From assembly GCF_003148645.1 (NCBI RefSeq), contig NZ_QGGP01000002.1, forward strand, positions 541,525 through 605,524: 64,000 nt of DNA, given 5' to 3'. Position 1 is the first letter of the stretch; every line of letters starts with the position of its first letter. This document shows, piece by piece, positions 54,077 to 62,670 of the stretch. The notes under the pieces were generated by a model. The model worked only from the letters and a program-made list of their open reading frames with translations. It searched no databases and was not told the DNA's origin. Both the position numbers and the translations under genes were made by a program. This stretch comes from Xanthomarina spongicola (lineage in GTDB: Bacteria; Bacteroidota; Bacteroidia; Flavobacteriales; Flavobacteriaceae).

Positions 54077-54499
54077 ATGGAGTTCGTGCTTCATAGAGCC
54101 TATTTTAAAGAGGGTACCAACGGTACTCTCTTTTGTTCTGGCTCATTCTTATGTCATACCATTGAATTGCCCTGGAATGATAACAAACGAAATATGTCTT
54201 GTATTCCAGAAGGCACTTATGAAATCGTGACAAGATTTTCTAAACGCTTTCAAAATCATCTTTTAGTTAAAGGTGTTCCAAATAGACGTTTGATTCTGTT
54301 TCACCCTGCTAATGATGCTTTAAAGGAATTAGAAGGCTGTATTGCTCCTGTTACCTATTTAAGTGGTATTGGTAAAGGCTCTCAATCAAGACCTATGATG
54401 CAAAAACTATTGTCTTTGGTATCTCAAGCTCAAGACCGAAAAGAACAAATTTTATTAACAATTAAATCTCAAAATCATGAACATTATAGAACGTTATAA
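54077..54499 (+). CDS. DUF5675 family protein
   Basis: A 140-aa DUF5675 protein. The conserved points are TIELPWNDNKRNMSCIPEGT, the RLILFHPANDALKELEGCI stretch, and LSGIGKGSQSRPMMQKLL. The H-x...G-C-I order resembles the catalytic His and Cys of L,D-transpeptidase (YkuD) folds, so a peptidoglycan-linked activity is possible but unproven. No signal peptide is present, as expected if a holin-like partner delivers it. The next gene starts inside its 3' end (23-base overlap), so the two are translated together. Confidence 0.8.
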   Translation: MEFVLHRAYFKEGTNGTLFCSGSFLCHTIELPWNDNKRNMSCIPEGTYEIVTRFSKRFQNHLLVKGVPNRRLILFHPANDALKELEGCIAPVTYLSGIGKGSQSRPMMQKLLSLVSQAQDRKEQILLTIKSQNHEHYRTL

Positions 54500-54713
54500 A
54501 AAACCAACGCCGAAGTTTTTCAAAACTTTGAGAAATATTGGAATCGCTTTAGCTACAGCTGGAGGTGCTATTATAGCTGCTCCTATTAGCTTGCCAGCAA
54601 TTATTATTACTATTGCTACTTATTTAACTGTTGCAGGTACTGTGGTGACTGCTGTCAGTCAAGCTGTGGTAGTTGATGAAGATGGCGAAAAAACCGCTAA
54701 AGAAGCGTCATAA
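54477..54713 (+). CDS. Small holin-like membrane protein
   Basis: A 78-aa protein with a basic N-terminus (MNIIERYKKPTPKFF), two hydrophobic segments (IGIALATAGGAIIAAP and LPAIIITIATYLTVAGTVVTA), and an acidic tail ending KTAKEAS. The size, charge layout and helix pair match phage holins, which form pores that release cell-wall enzymes. That is an inference from form, not a family match. It overlaps the DUF5675 gene by 23 bases and the next gene by 1 base. Confidence 0.65.
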   Translation: MNIIERYKKPTPKFFKTLRNIGIALATAGGAIIAAPISLPAIIITIATYLTVAGTVVTAVSQAVVVDEDGEKTAKEAS

Positions 54714-54895
54714 TGCATTTCAATTTCAATGAAAAAATAAGCATTGTTGGTGGTACTGTCTTTGGTATTTTACCTAATATACCACCCGACGACCTCGTGG
54801 TTACGATCATTATGGCATTCACTGGTGCATTGGTCAGTTTTATAGCCTCGATGCTTTTTAAATGTTTAGTAAATCGCTTCAAAAAGTTCAAATGA
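54713..54895 (+). CDS. Small membrane protein, last gene of cassette
   Basis: A 60-aa protein starting MHFNFNEKISIVGGTVFG, with two hydrophobic helices (SIVGGTVFGILPNI and VTIIMAFTGALVSFIASMLF) and a basic C-terminus RFKKFK. It resembles a second holin or antiholin subunit. The start overlaps the previous stop (TAATG), and a perfect hairpin terminator follows the stop by 7 bases, marking the operon end. Confidence 0.65.
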   Translation: MHFNFNEKISIVGGTVFGILPNIPPDDLVVTIIMAFTGALVSFIASMLFKCLVNRFKKFK

Positions 54896-54902
54896 TAGAT
54901 TG

Positions 54903-54930
54903 CCCGGATTTCTTCCGGGTTTTCTTTTTT
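54903..54930 (+). terminator. Terminator of four-gene cassette
   Basis: CCCGGA-tttct-TCCGGG followed by TTTTCTTTTTT is a textbook Rho-independent terminator starting 7 bases after the last stop of the cassette. Confidence 0.92.
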
Positions 54931-55039
54931 CATCCTATTCCTTCCTAATAAATTTTTTAAACAAAGAAAAAATAAAAAAGAAAGCTTCATTTTAGATGGC
55001 GTGGATCATGCTGTCAAGGTTTTTGGAAAAAATACTACC

Positions 55040-56205
55040 CGAAATTTAGTGAACAGTAACAGTGGTAGCTGGCAGATAGTTGACTAAATAATATTATTCA
55101 TGCCTACGCACCAGCTGGCACGTTCACTAAAAATGTCTGCTAGACATTTTCTTAACGTTCCGTCCGGGTGGAGATTTTTTTCAAAACCCGAAGGGCTTGA
55201 CCTTTATAGCATGCAGCGTTGGGCAGAGGAGCCAGCTATCTTCGTTTTCTTTTTTATTTTTTTTTATGGCCTTAAATTATTGTTTTGGCAGGTAATCTAG
55301 TTGCGCGAGCCGACTGCGAGATGAGCAAGGGTGGTGTGGTAATAGCACGTTGCCTTTTCGGCAAAAGTGCGTACCACAGCAACGGTTTACCGCAAGGGTG
55401 GCGCATTTTTTGATTTCTTTTTATAGTCAGATGAAGTTGTATTGGTATTTACCGAATATTCAAGTTTGGGTAAGTGCAACGATTGAAAGAGGCAATGGAA
55501 GGTTTTGAGAATAGTTTTCATTTAAGGTTTGGCGTTTCACTAAACTACAAGAATATTGAGAAGTTAAAGGGTTTGAGGAAAATTGATGTGAAACCTAACT
55601 TTAGCCAATCCGTAATGTAAAAACTATTAAGCGTGGATGGAATTGCCGACTGAATGAGTTGCTCTTACATGGTTTGCAAAATAGGATAACTTTTAACTTT
55701 ACTATAATAGGTTTATTTAACAAAAATTGGAAATACATTTAAGAGGTCCCCGCATTCGCGAGGATAAAGTTATCTTATTTGCAATCTGGAGTAGTTCAAA
55801 AAATGTGACACCCGCAGACCCACATGCTTAATCTATCAGAATATGAAGCAACACCTACATTTCAATTAAAAACAATACTTTCAATCTAGATAAATTTATG
55901 TGGGTTTTGCCCGAAGCGACCCGCAGGCTCGCATCATATTAAGTAGCGGTTGCCCCTTAAATAAAAAGAACAGCACGGAGTGCTGACCTTATAGAGATTT
56001 TAAGGGGCAAGAGTAGCTACGGGTGAGGAAGGAGAGAATGTGTGAAATAAAACAAATAAATAGTGCCAACGAGGACGTGTCGCCGCAGTGGTGCTATTTA
56101 TGGTATATGCAAGAGCCTTACTAAATAATTGTAGTAATACTTGATGAGATTGCCACGACTTTTTATCAAAAGTCTCGCAATGACATACTTGGCTCTTGCA
56201 GATAT
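55040..56205 (+). ncRNA. Large structured non-coding RNA candidate
   Basis: No convincing gene occurs over about 1.4 kb (54931-56318), yet the region is full of long complementary helices. Examples: 55045-55054 with 55122-55131 (10 pairs); hairpin 55130-55150 (9); 55335-55378 (7+4+5); 55674-55693 with 55766-55784 (19 pairs, one G-U, one bulge); 55816-55825 with 55898-55907 (10, one G-U); 55950-55961 with 55999-56010 (12); 56056-56068 with 56089-56101 (13, two G-U); 56108-56117 with 56191-56200 (10, enclosing hairpins). All the G-U pairs work only on the plus strand. Helix-local GC is far above the window average. Two overlapping short frames (25 and 41 codons, 55431-55620) lie inside and are doubtful. 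Ends are uncertain, and it may be more than one RNA. Confidence 0.6.
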
Positions 56206-56318
56206 GTTTTATGGAACAAAATGGAACGATTGACGAACACCTTATTACCTGCCTTCCCGATTGTTCAAGTATTGTACTGAAGTTTGTAATGAAGATGGAT
56301 TAATATTTGTTCGGATTT

Positions 56319-56804
56319 TTAGAAATATTCTTCATCCGTCCAGAAAAATGCAATTAAACTGATTTTTTCTATAACCATATTCACTCCTTTGTCTAGGTAT
56401 TTAGATGTTTTTGAAGTTAAATAGTTTTCTCCAGTCTTTGAGCATGTAATTTTCTCAATTAATCCTAAACGTGACGGATGAATAATTTTATTTTCTATTA
56501 GGTGTTTTAGATCTTCTTTGCCTTGAGTATTTATCTTATAGTAACTTTTATCTTCTTTATTAATAAACGAAATAATACTATTGTCAATAGTTTTTCTTTT
56601 TATATAAAAAATACCATCGTCTTTTAATAGATGTGTGAATTCTTTTTCATTGTATTCGTAATTATTATATATCCATTTTCTTTGTGTAAATAACCATTGT
56701 TTGAATAATTTGTAGTTTGTTGGAATATTTTGATTTTCAATTAACCATTTTAATATTTCAGAGGATTTACCAAAAACGGAAAGTCTTACTTCAAAATCAT
56801 CCAT
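56319..56804 (-). CDS. Unrecognised protein, last gene of CBASS-linked operon
   Basis: A 161-aa protein of unknown function, with many aromatic and charged residues, no signal peptide and no obvious metal or nucleotide motif. The N-terminal half (SEILKWLIENQNIPTNY) is helical and FYIKRKTIDNSIISFI may be beta. Its ATG lies within the 3' end of the 534-aa gene (19-base overlap), so it is probably made only when that protein is made, as for subunits of one complex. Its location downstream of the CBASS core suggests a role in the same defence system. Confidence 0.7.
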   Translation of the reverse strand: MDDFEVRLSVFGKSSEILKWLIENQNIPTNYKLFKQWLFTQRKWIYNNYEYNEKEFTHLLKDDGIFYIKRKTIDNSIISFINKEDKSYYKINTQGKEDLKHLIENKIIHPSRLGLIEKITCSKTGENYLTSKTSKYLDKGVNMVIEKISLIAFFWTDEEYF

Positions 56805-58390
56805 TTCCCTATTGTAAAGCTAATTGTTTTATTTAGAGTTTGGTTTTGAATTTCGAAGATAGTTCTAAATGCATTTAATGTATTTTTTACAAGTGTCGTT
56901 AAATTTTTAGAACCATGAATTATAATTGGGTAGTTAGTGTAATAGTCAAATGGTTTTACATACTCAACTTCATTTGGGTATTCGAGTTCTCCACCATTTC
57001 GTCGTATACACTTTTCTATTTCTATTATGTCATACTCAATCACATTTATAGTTTCGTCATTTCCAAATTTTATTATATCTGGATTTATAACTTTTCTCTC
57101 AAATAAATCATAATTATCAGACTTATTGAAATAGGATACAAATAATCTTACTCCATCTTGAATATTTATTTTATTGGGAATATAATTTGTTTGTTTTGAT
57201 TCCTTTTTTGTGGAATTAACTAAATTGTTATACTCTTCCTGTGCTCCAAAATATTCAAATATAAGAGGGTTGCTTTTATAATAAAGAATGCATAACTTTT
57301 TCCAATCGGCTAATTCAAGTTTGCCATCAATTCGAAAGAGTTTAGTGTAAAGTGTGTTTTTTCCAGCTTTGTTTATGCTTAAGTCCCATCTTTTTAATAT
57401 TTGTTCTTCTGTGTAGGTTCTGATTGCACCATCAAAATGAATAAATTCTTTTTCAGGGTTATTATATATTGAGTGAATATAACGGCATCCATAAGTTTCT
57501 TCATTTATTCCTAAAGATGGTTTTTCTCTAATTTCTTCAACTTCTAGTGTTTTTTCGTCACCATCTGCTTTCCACCAAAACTCTGTCCCTTTTACTTCGC
57601 TAAACATCTTTTGATTTTCATTGCTTTGATACCTTGTGACTTGATTTGGTAAATTTGAAATATCATTATTAAATTTTGGACCCCACCAATAGTCAAATTC
57701 TAAAGTTCCTCTGAAAGTTTCTGATAAACCTATGAGGTTACGGTCTATTGCAATTCGTAAGGTGACATTTTCTTCTGAATTTAAGCGAATAAATTCATCA
57801 ATGAAGTAAGTATTGAAGTTATTTATTAATGATAAATTTCTATTGAAATATTGATGACAAAATATACTGAACTCATTAGACTTACTCTTAAAAACACCAC
57901 TACCAACATAATCGAATTGTTCTAAAATATCGTCTAAAAATATTAATCCTGATTTATCAATTTTTTCAAATAGCTTTGGAAATACCTTCTCAACAATATT
58001 TGGTAAGTTATAAGACACACAACCTTTATCAATGAAACTTCCATCTTTTGAGTAATTATCATCTAAAAGCTTCTTAAATGTACCTATATGGTTTTTGCAG
58101 CTTTCATGATTTATGTATTGCCAATAATCTTCTATTTTGGGAAAAATTAATTTAGCATCTTTATCAGTTTCACAAACAAGAAAATTCCCTATTGTTTTGC
58201 TTATTTTAGGTTCAATGAACAACCCAAATGGGAATATCCAGCCTAAAGGTCTGTGAAAATCGTGCTCAATTAAGGATGGCATACCTCTCAATGCATTCTC
58301 TTTTATGCCTTGTTCTAATACCTCTATTGTCAACAAGTACTTGTCTCTGGTCAAAGAATCGGAACTCAATACTGCAAGATATGTGTACAT
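56786..58390 (-). CDS. Unrecognised 534-aa protein downstream of CBASS core
   Basis: A 534-aa cytosolic protein without a family I can name. Residues 1-80 (YTYLAVLSSDSLTRDKYLL, then MPSLIEHDFHRPLGWI and IGNFLVCET) loosely follow HK97-type prohead proteases of family U35, which have an H-D near the start of a beta-barrel fold; this is an impression only. The middle and end are rich in Asn, Ile, Tyr and Trp, e.g. GTLEFDYWWGPKFNN, and the C-terminal part looks helical (LTTLVKNTLNAFRTIF). It begins 38 bases after the Cap3 stop on the same strand and overlaps the 161-aa gene by 19 bases. Confidence 0.72.
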   Translation of the reverse strand: MYTYLAVLSSDSLTRDKYLLTIEVLEQGIKENALRGMPSLIEHDFHRPLGWIFPFGLFIEPKISKTIGNFLVCETDKDAKLIFPKIEDYWQYINHESCKNHIGTFKKLLDDNYSKDGSFIDKGCVSYNLPNIVEKVFPKLFEKIDKSGLIFLDDILEQFDYVGSGVFKSKSNEFSIFCHQYFNRNLSLINNFNTYFIDEFIRLNSEENVTLRIAIDRNLIGLSETFRGTLEFDYWWGPKFNNDISNLPNQVTRYQSNENQKMFSEVKGTEFWWKADGDEKTLEVEEIREKPSLGINEETYGCRYIHSIYNNPEKEFIHFDGAIRTYTEEQILKRWDLSINKAGKNTLYTKLFRIDGKLELADWKKLCILYYKSNPLIFEYFGAQEEYNNLVNSTKKESKQTNYIPNKINIQDGVRLFVSYFNKSDNYDLFERKVINPDIIKFGNDETINVIEYDIIEIEKCIRRNGGELEYPNEVEYVKPFDYYTNYPIIIHGSKNLTTLVKNTLNAFRTIFEIQNQTLNKTISFTIGKWMILK

Positions 58391-58428
58391 AAGATTAGTA
58401 GTAATTACAAAGTTTAGTTTTTTTATAA

Positions 58429-58908
58429 TTAATTCAAAGATTTGAAACTGATATTCTGTGCTGAACGAATTGAATCACCCTTTTCATAGGTTATATAAAA
58501 ACCTTTTCTGCCATATATTATCATGAAGATCAATGGAGAATTGAGAATATTGCCTTGAAATTGTTTTTTGATTGACTTAAAATCTAAATTTGATGGTGAG
58601 GGAAAATCTTCTGGATGTGTATGCCATTCACCTAAATAAATTTGTTTACCATCACTGTTATTGAAAGCTTTATTCAATATCTGTTGTGCATTTTTTTTGG
58701 AACGAGTGAAATTATACCGACTTGCCTTATCTAACTTGCTTGGTACTGAAATATCATTAATTGCAAAAACATTTTCTTTTAATACATACCCCATTAAAAT
58801 GCCGCCAGATTCTGGTTTGTAACTGACATCCTGAATATAATCATTCATCTTATCTATAACGTTTTTATAAATTTTCACTTTAACATTCCCCAACTTTACT
58901 GTTATCAT
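58429..58908 (-). CDS. cap3: Cap3, JAMM-type isopeptidase of type II CBASS
   Basis: A 159-aa Mov34/MPN/PAD-1 (JAMM) metalloprotease, the deconjugating enzyme of type II CBASS. ESGGILMGYV has the Glu (Glu33). EWHTHPEDFPSPSNLD gives the zinc set H-x-H-x7-S-x2-D (His96, His98, Ser106, Asp109). In characterised systems Cap3 cuts the CD-NTase from the proteins to which Cap2 attaches it. The start overlaps the Cap2 stop by 4 bases (ATGA). Confidence 0.9.
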   Translation of the reverse strand: MITVKLGNVKVKIYKNVIDKMNDYIQDVSYKPESGGILMGYVLKENVFAINDISVPSKLDKASRYNFTRSKKNAQQILNKAFNNSDGKQIYLGEWHTHPEDFPSPSNLDFKSIKKQFQGNILNSPLIFMIIYGRKGFYITYEKGDSIRSAQNISFKSLN

Positions 58909-60653
58909 ACTTCATTGATTATTAATTGAAACGATTCGTTAGAATTACCAAATTGACTTGTAATTAATAACTTTTCTTTAAGTAAAGCCTTATCACCTAT
59001 CCAGGAATATATTTTTGAAGTTTCATTATTACTCAACAAATGTAGTTTTAAGTATGGAAAAATCATTGAAAGAAAATAAGTCAAATATGCAGAGGAATAT
59101 GGAAAATAACCAGACTGACAACTTCCTTCTATTATATATGTTTTATCAAGTTGGCTATTTACATTGTCCAATACATGAAAAGGGAAATTATTTTGAGAAA
59201 TTAAATCAATGACTTTCGGTGCATCTTTGGGCAAAACAAACAGCATTTGACCACTCGCCAAAAATGGTTCTACCCAAAATAGTATAGTCGGTTTTGACAA
59301 TACACCATTTTGTATGTTTTCTAGTATAAAATTTTCGACATTAGTTTTTCCAATCGCAACAATGTGAAAATCGCAGTCATTAATAAAAGTTGGTTCTTTT
59401 AATATTACATTATTAACTGAATCATCTCTTATTTCAATTATATTCAATGGATTTATATTGCATAATTCATTTTTTATAGCGTCAACCTTTTTGTATTTTG
59501 AATACGAAAGACCTAAATAATGTCTCTTTATGTTTTCAGGTGATAATGAATCGTTATCAATTAAATGAAATTTATTGATTGGCAAATTACGTAGGAAATA
59601 GATTAGATTCGAACCAATACTTCCCAAACCACTTATAACTATACTTTTTTGTTCTTCAACATATCCGGTTGTGCGTATCTGAAGTCTATCCAAAGAAATA
59701 TTATCAAATGATAACCTAGACACCAATTTATGGCTATTGTAAGGCGCATTAAGATGTATAAATTTAGAAGTTGTATTCCTATAGCCTCCATGTTTTCTCA
59801 ATAGCATTGCTACATTTTTATAAGTCCAACCATAATATTCGCTAACCGAATTTTTTGTATTCTTGAACACTATAATTACACTATTGAACTCTTTAGATTT
59901 ACATAATTTCTTAAATTCTTGGAATCTATCATTATCGTTTTGAAGCAATATTAATGACTCCATAAAAGTAGTATCGTATGGAGGAATATCAAACGGATTA
60001 TCTATAATAATTACAGATAGCTCTTGATATTTATAGCCATTTAAAGTAGAAATATTTTTAATTCTATCTAAATCAGCGTCATTATTAGAGATGAAATATT
60101 CATAACCACAGAACATTTTATTTGTAAATCCTATACCTTTTACAGAAAGCGTACTCTCGTTATTTATTGAATGAAAACCAGAATTGGAAACAGTATCTTT
60201 TTCTGAATATACTAATTCCCAATATGCTTTAAACTCATTTAAGAACTCTTCCTTTTTATATTCATCATCATCGGCGCATGTAATTATTTTTTTTGCCTTG
60301 GAGAGCATTAAACATAGCAATTCAATCAAATTAGATTTAGGCATTACTGGATTGTTACCCTCGTCAAAAATACAAATGGACAAATCAGAATTAATATGAG
60401 GAATGTATTTTATTGGCTCATAACTACTTTTGTTAATGAATATTTTTGGAAAACTGAACGGAAAGTTAGTTGGGAAATTAATATACAATGTAATATCTGT
60501 ACATTTACCCTCAATAGTAATTTCTGTCGAAACTTGCCAAACGGTACCGTTTTCAAAGAAATCGTAATCTAGTGATTTTAACTCTTCTTCATTTAATTGA
60601 TTACAGTTTTCTGTTTTAGATATTTCATCCAATAAATTCTTAAAATCAAACAT
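58905..60653 (-). CDS. cap2: Cap2, E2-E1 fusion ligase of type II CBASS
   Basis: A 582-aa protein that activates the C-terminus of the CD-NTase and conjugates it to targets, priming cyclic-nucleotide synthesis. The N-terminal E2-like domain (about 1-150) has PHINSDLSICIFDEG, with Cys94 as the expected thioester residue. An inserted linker domain spans about 165-330. The ThiF/E1 adenylation domain begins at SIVISGLGSIGSNL (GxGxxG 342-347) with LIDND (366-368), and Cys512 in IEGSCQSGYF is the candidate E1 cysteine. Its ATG directly follows the CD-NTase stop (TAAATG). These assignments rest on known Cap2 organisation. Confidence 0.9.
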   Translation of the reverse strand: MFDFKNLLDEISKTENCNQLNEEELKSLDYDFFENGTVWQVSTEITIEGKCTDITLYINFPTNFPFSFPKIFINKSSYEPIKYIPHINSDLSICIFDEGNNPVMPKSNLIELLCLMLSKAKKIITCADDDEYKKEEFLNEFKAYWELVYSEKDTVSNSGFHSINNESTLSVKGIGFTNKMFCGYEYFISNNDADLDRIKNISTLNGYKYQELSVIIIDNPFDIPPYDTTFMESLILLQNDNDRFQEFKKLCKSKEFNSVIIVFKNTKNSVSEYYGWTYKNVAMLLRKHGGYRNTTSKFIHLNAPYNSHKLVSRLSFDNISLDRLQIRTTGYVEEQKSIVISGLGSIGSNLIYFLRNLPINKFHLIDNDSLSPENIKRHYLGLSYSKYKKVDAIKNELCNINPLNIIEIRDDSVNNVILKEPTFINDCDFHIVAIGKTNVENFILENIQNGVLSKPTILFWVEPFLASGQMLFVLPKDAPKVIDLISQNNFPFHVLDNVNSQLDKTYIIEGSCQSGYFPYSSAYLTYFLSMIFPYLKLHLLSNNETSKIYSWIGDKALLKEKLLITSQFGNSNESFQLIINEV

Positions 60654-61652
60654 TTAGGCCGATTTATTATCGTATCTAATTTGATCTGTAACTGTGAAAG
60701 CTTTGGCTAACTCTTTGTCATCCTCTTCTATTGTAGAACATGGAAATCTATCACCTAAATGCTTTTGCCACTTCGCACACGCATCTTTTTTGCTTTTCAA
60801 TTCAATTGCCTGTTTGCCAGAATTGATTAGACCATCCAAGGCATCTAAAAAATTCTTCTTTCTTGTTTCTGATGAATATTTGTCTAGTAAGTTTTCTGTT
60901 GTATTGATAGTAGGTCTTTTGCAGACATAACTCGCCCAATAACTTCTTGTATCATCAATAGACTTTTGAATTGCTTCTAATGTTTCTAGAAATGCTTTAT
61001 CATCGCTAGAATTACTTACATAATTATTTACTGCCAATATTGTAAAAACTATCCCACTTGGAAGATTTAGATGATGTTTGTTGTCTGTCCAAGCCTTAAG
61101 GTATCTTACTATCCGTTTTAATTGATCTTTATCTTTGGCCGCCTTTTCAAACCATAATTTAAAAGCATAGGGATCACTTTCTACCCAACCTTCTCCCTTA
61201 TGGGCCAGTTCCGGAACATCTTCGCTATCATAAAAAAATTCATGGTTGCTATCCGTCGTTTTATAGTAAATTGGTAAGTCTATATGATATTTTTTAGCAT
61301 ATTGTACTCTCACACAGGTATTTTTGTCAATAGTATTTTGGTCTGTTCTATTTTCTACAGCTTTAACAATCCAACTATGAGCTGTTGATGTAGTTGGTCT
61401 ATCCTCTTTTTTACCAAAAATATAAACACCATCATCTACATCATATTCTCCACTCAAGGGCAAAATAGATGTATTCATTGAGAATGAACCTTGTCCCTTG
61501 AACTTAACCGTATGTAAATCTCTATTTTTATTGAAATAATCCTTAATATCCTCGCGTACCGCATTTCTTGATTTTCTTAATTCATCTTTTCTGGTTGTCG
61601 AAAGCTTAATGATATCATTAAACTCTACAAATGTTTCATTTAGATCTGCCAT
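60654..61652 (-). CDS. CD-NTase (DncV-like cyclic-oligonucleotide synthase) of CBASS
   Basis: A 332-aa CD-NTase that makes a cyclic di- or trinucleotide on phage infection. The catalytic core has KGQGSFSMNTS (Gly55-Ser56), GEYDVDDGVYIFG (Asp71 and Asp73 bind Mg2+), and KKYHIDLPIYYK with the third Asp (Asp125). The D-x-DDG-x-Y pattern is like DncV. The C-terminus ends NKSA; in type II CBASS the last residues are conjugated by Cap2. Clade and product cannot be fixed from this. It is 4 bases downstream of CapV and abuts Cap2. Confidence 0.9.
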   Translation of the reverse strand: MADLNETFVEFNDIIKLSTTRKDELRKSRNAVREDIKDYFNKNRDLHTVKFKGQGSFSMNTSILPLSGEYDVDDGVYIFGKKEDRPTTSTAHSWIVKAVENRTDQNTIDKNTCVRVQYAKKYHIDLPIYYKTTDSNHEFFYDSEDVPELAHKGEGWVESDPYAFKLWFEKAAKDKDQLKRIVRYLKAWTDNKHHLNLPSGIVFTILAVNNYVSNSSDDKAFLETLEAIQKSIDDTRSYWASYVCKRPTINTTENLLDKYSSETRKKNFLDALDGLINSGKQAIELKSKKDACAKWQKHLGDRFPCSTIEEDDKELAKAFTVTDQIRYDNKSA

Positions 61653-61656
61653 GTTA

Positions 61657-62670
61657 TTATATTATATATGATTTTTTTGTTGTAAATAATTCTTTAATTT
61701 TGTCTTTCTTTTCAAATATTAGTGCCTGTTCACTTGCTTTAATCTTCATCAAATCGAAAGCTTGTTTATTTGCAACATCGAGCTGAATTAAGTCTTCTTG
61801 GTCTGTTGAAATTGACACACTTGGAATTCTTAAATAATTTATATGAACGTCATAGATTTCGTGGATTTGAGACATGAAAAAGTCTGAAAAATAACTCTGG
61901 CCGTTCATGGATGTTTCAAACAAATCCGCTTTCCAATCAATAAAAGACCTTTTTCTTTTTAAACCAGTTTTTTTGCCACCAGTTATTGATAGACTGCTCA
62001 AAGACAATATTTCGATGGAATCATATGGCTTTCCATTGCCAACAAAATATTTCAGAGCCTCCAAAAGACCAACTAAAGTTGGGTTATTTGCCCAAACACC
62101 ACCATCAACAAATTGTTCGTTATCGTAAAATTCAGATTCGGCCATTGGAAAATAGGTAGGTGCAGCCGAAGTTGCAAGTGCCACATCAATTATTGGTGCT
62201 TTATTATCTCGCGATAAATCTGAATGATCACGTTTAAAAACTTTTGGTTTTGCCTCTGTAATTGAATAGCTTGGAATACAAAATAAGTTGTTGCAATCTT
62301 CAACTAATTTGTCGCCAAAAATTTCTTTGAGTGCTTCTTTTAGTCCTTCGTCTGTATATTTACCTCCTTTTGCTACTTGTTTAACCAAACCATGATTTAC
62401 TTTACCAAAATATGGAAGCCAGGTTTCTTTATGTTTTGGAAAAATTTTTTCCCCATTATCAGTGTAGAAGTCACAGATATCACTTGCAGAAATTTTGAGA
62501 GATAAAGCCAAAGCTATTAAACCACCTGTAGAAGTACCACAAAGCATATCAAAGTGGTCACCGGTTTTACAATTAAATGTCTCTTCGAACTTTTTTAAAA
62601 TAGATGCTGAATATAAACCTTTGATTCCTCCTCCATCTATTGCTAAAATCTTAAATTTCTTACCTTCCAT
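61657..62670 (-). CDS. capV: CapV, patatin-like phospholipase effector of CBASS
   Basis: A 337-aa patatin-like phospholipase, the effector of the CBASS operon. ILAIDGGGIKGLYS is the oxyanion loop, CGTSTGGLIAL the nucleophile elbow (Ser47), and FVDGGVWANNPT contains the catalytic Asp189. In the paradigm, cyclic GMP-AMP from DncV activates CapV, which degrades membrane phospholipids and kills the infected cell before phage release. No membrane helix is present. It is the first gene of the operon, with a palindrome about 80 bases upstream. Confidence 0.93.
   Translation of the reverse strand: MEGKKFKILAIDGGGIKGLYSASILKKFEETFNCKTGDHFDMLCGTSTGGLIALALSLKISASDICDFYTDNGEKIFPKHKETWLPYFGKVNHGLVKQVAKGGKYTDEGLKEALKEIFGDKLVEDCNNLFCIPSYSITEAKPKVFKRDHSDLSRDNKAPIIDVALATSAAPTYFPMAESEFYDNEQFVDGGVWANNPTLVGLLEALKYFVGNGKPYDSIEILSLSSLSITGGKKTGLKRKRSFIDWKADLFETSMNGQSYFSDFFMSQIHEIYDVHINYLRIPSVSISTDQEDLIQLDVANKQAFDLMKIKASEQALIFEKKDKIKELFTTKKSYII

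Noticed and set aside
55100-55300. 66-codon frame beginning MPTHQLARSLKMSARH
   Set aside because: It covers the perfect hairpin 55130-55150 and one arm of the 55045/55122 helix, has no ribosome binding site, and its tail is a low-complexity Phe-rich run. It is better explained as translation of structured RNA.
54931-56318. Group II intron, retron or diversity-generating retroelement
   Set aside because: No reverse transcriptase, no domain V-like hairpin, and no template/variable repeat pair is visible in the window.
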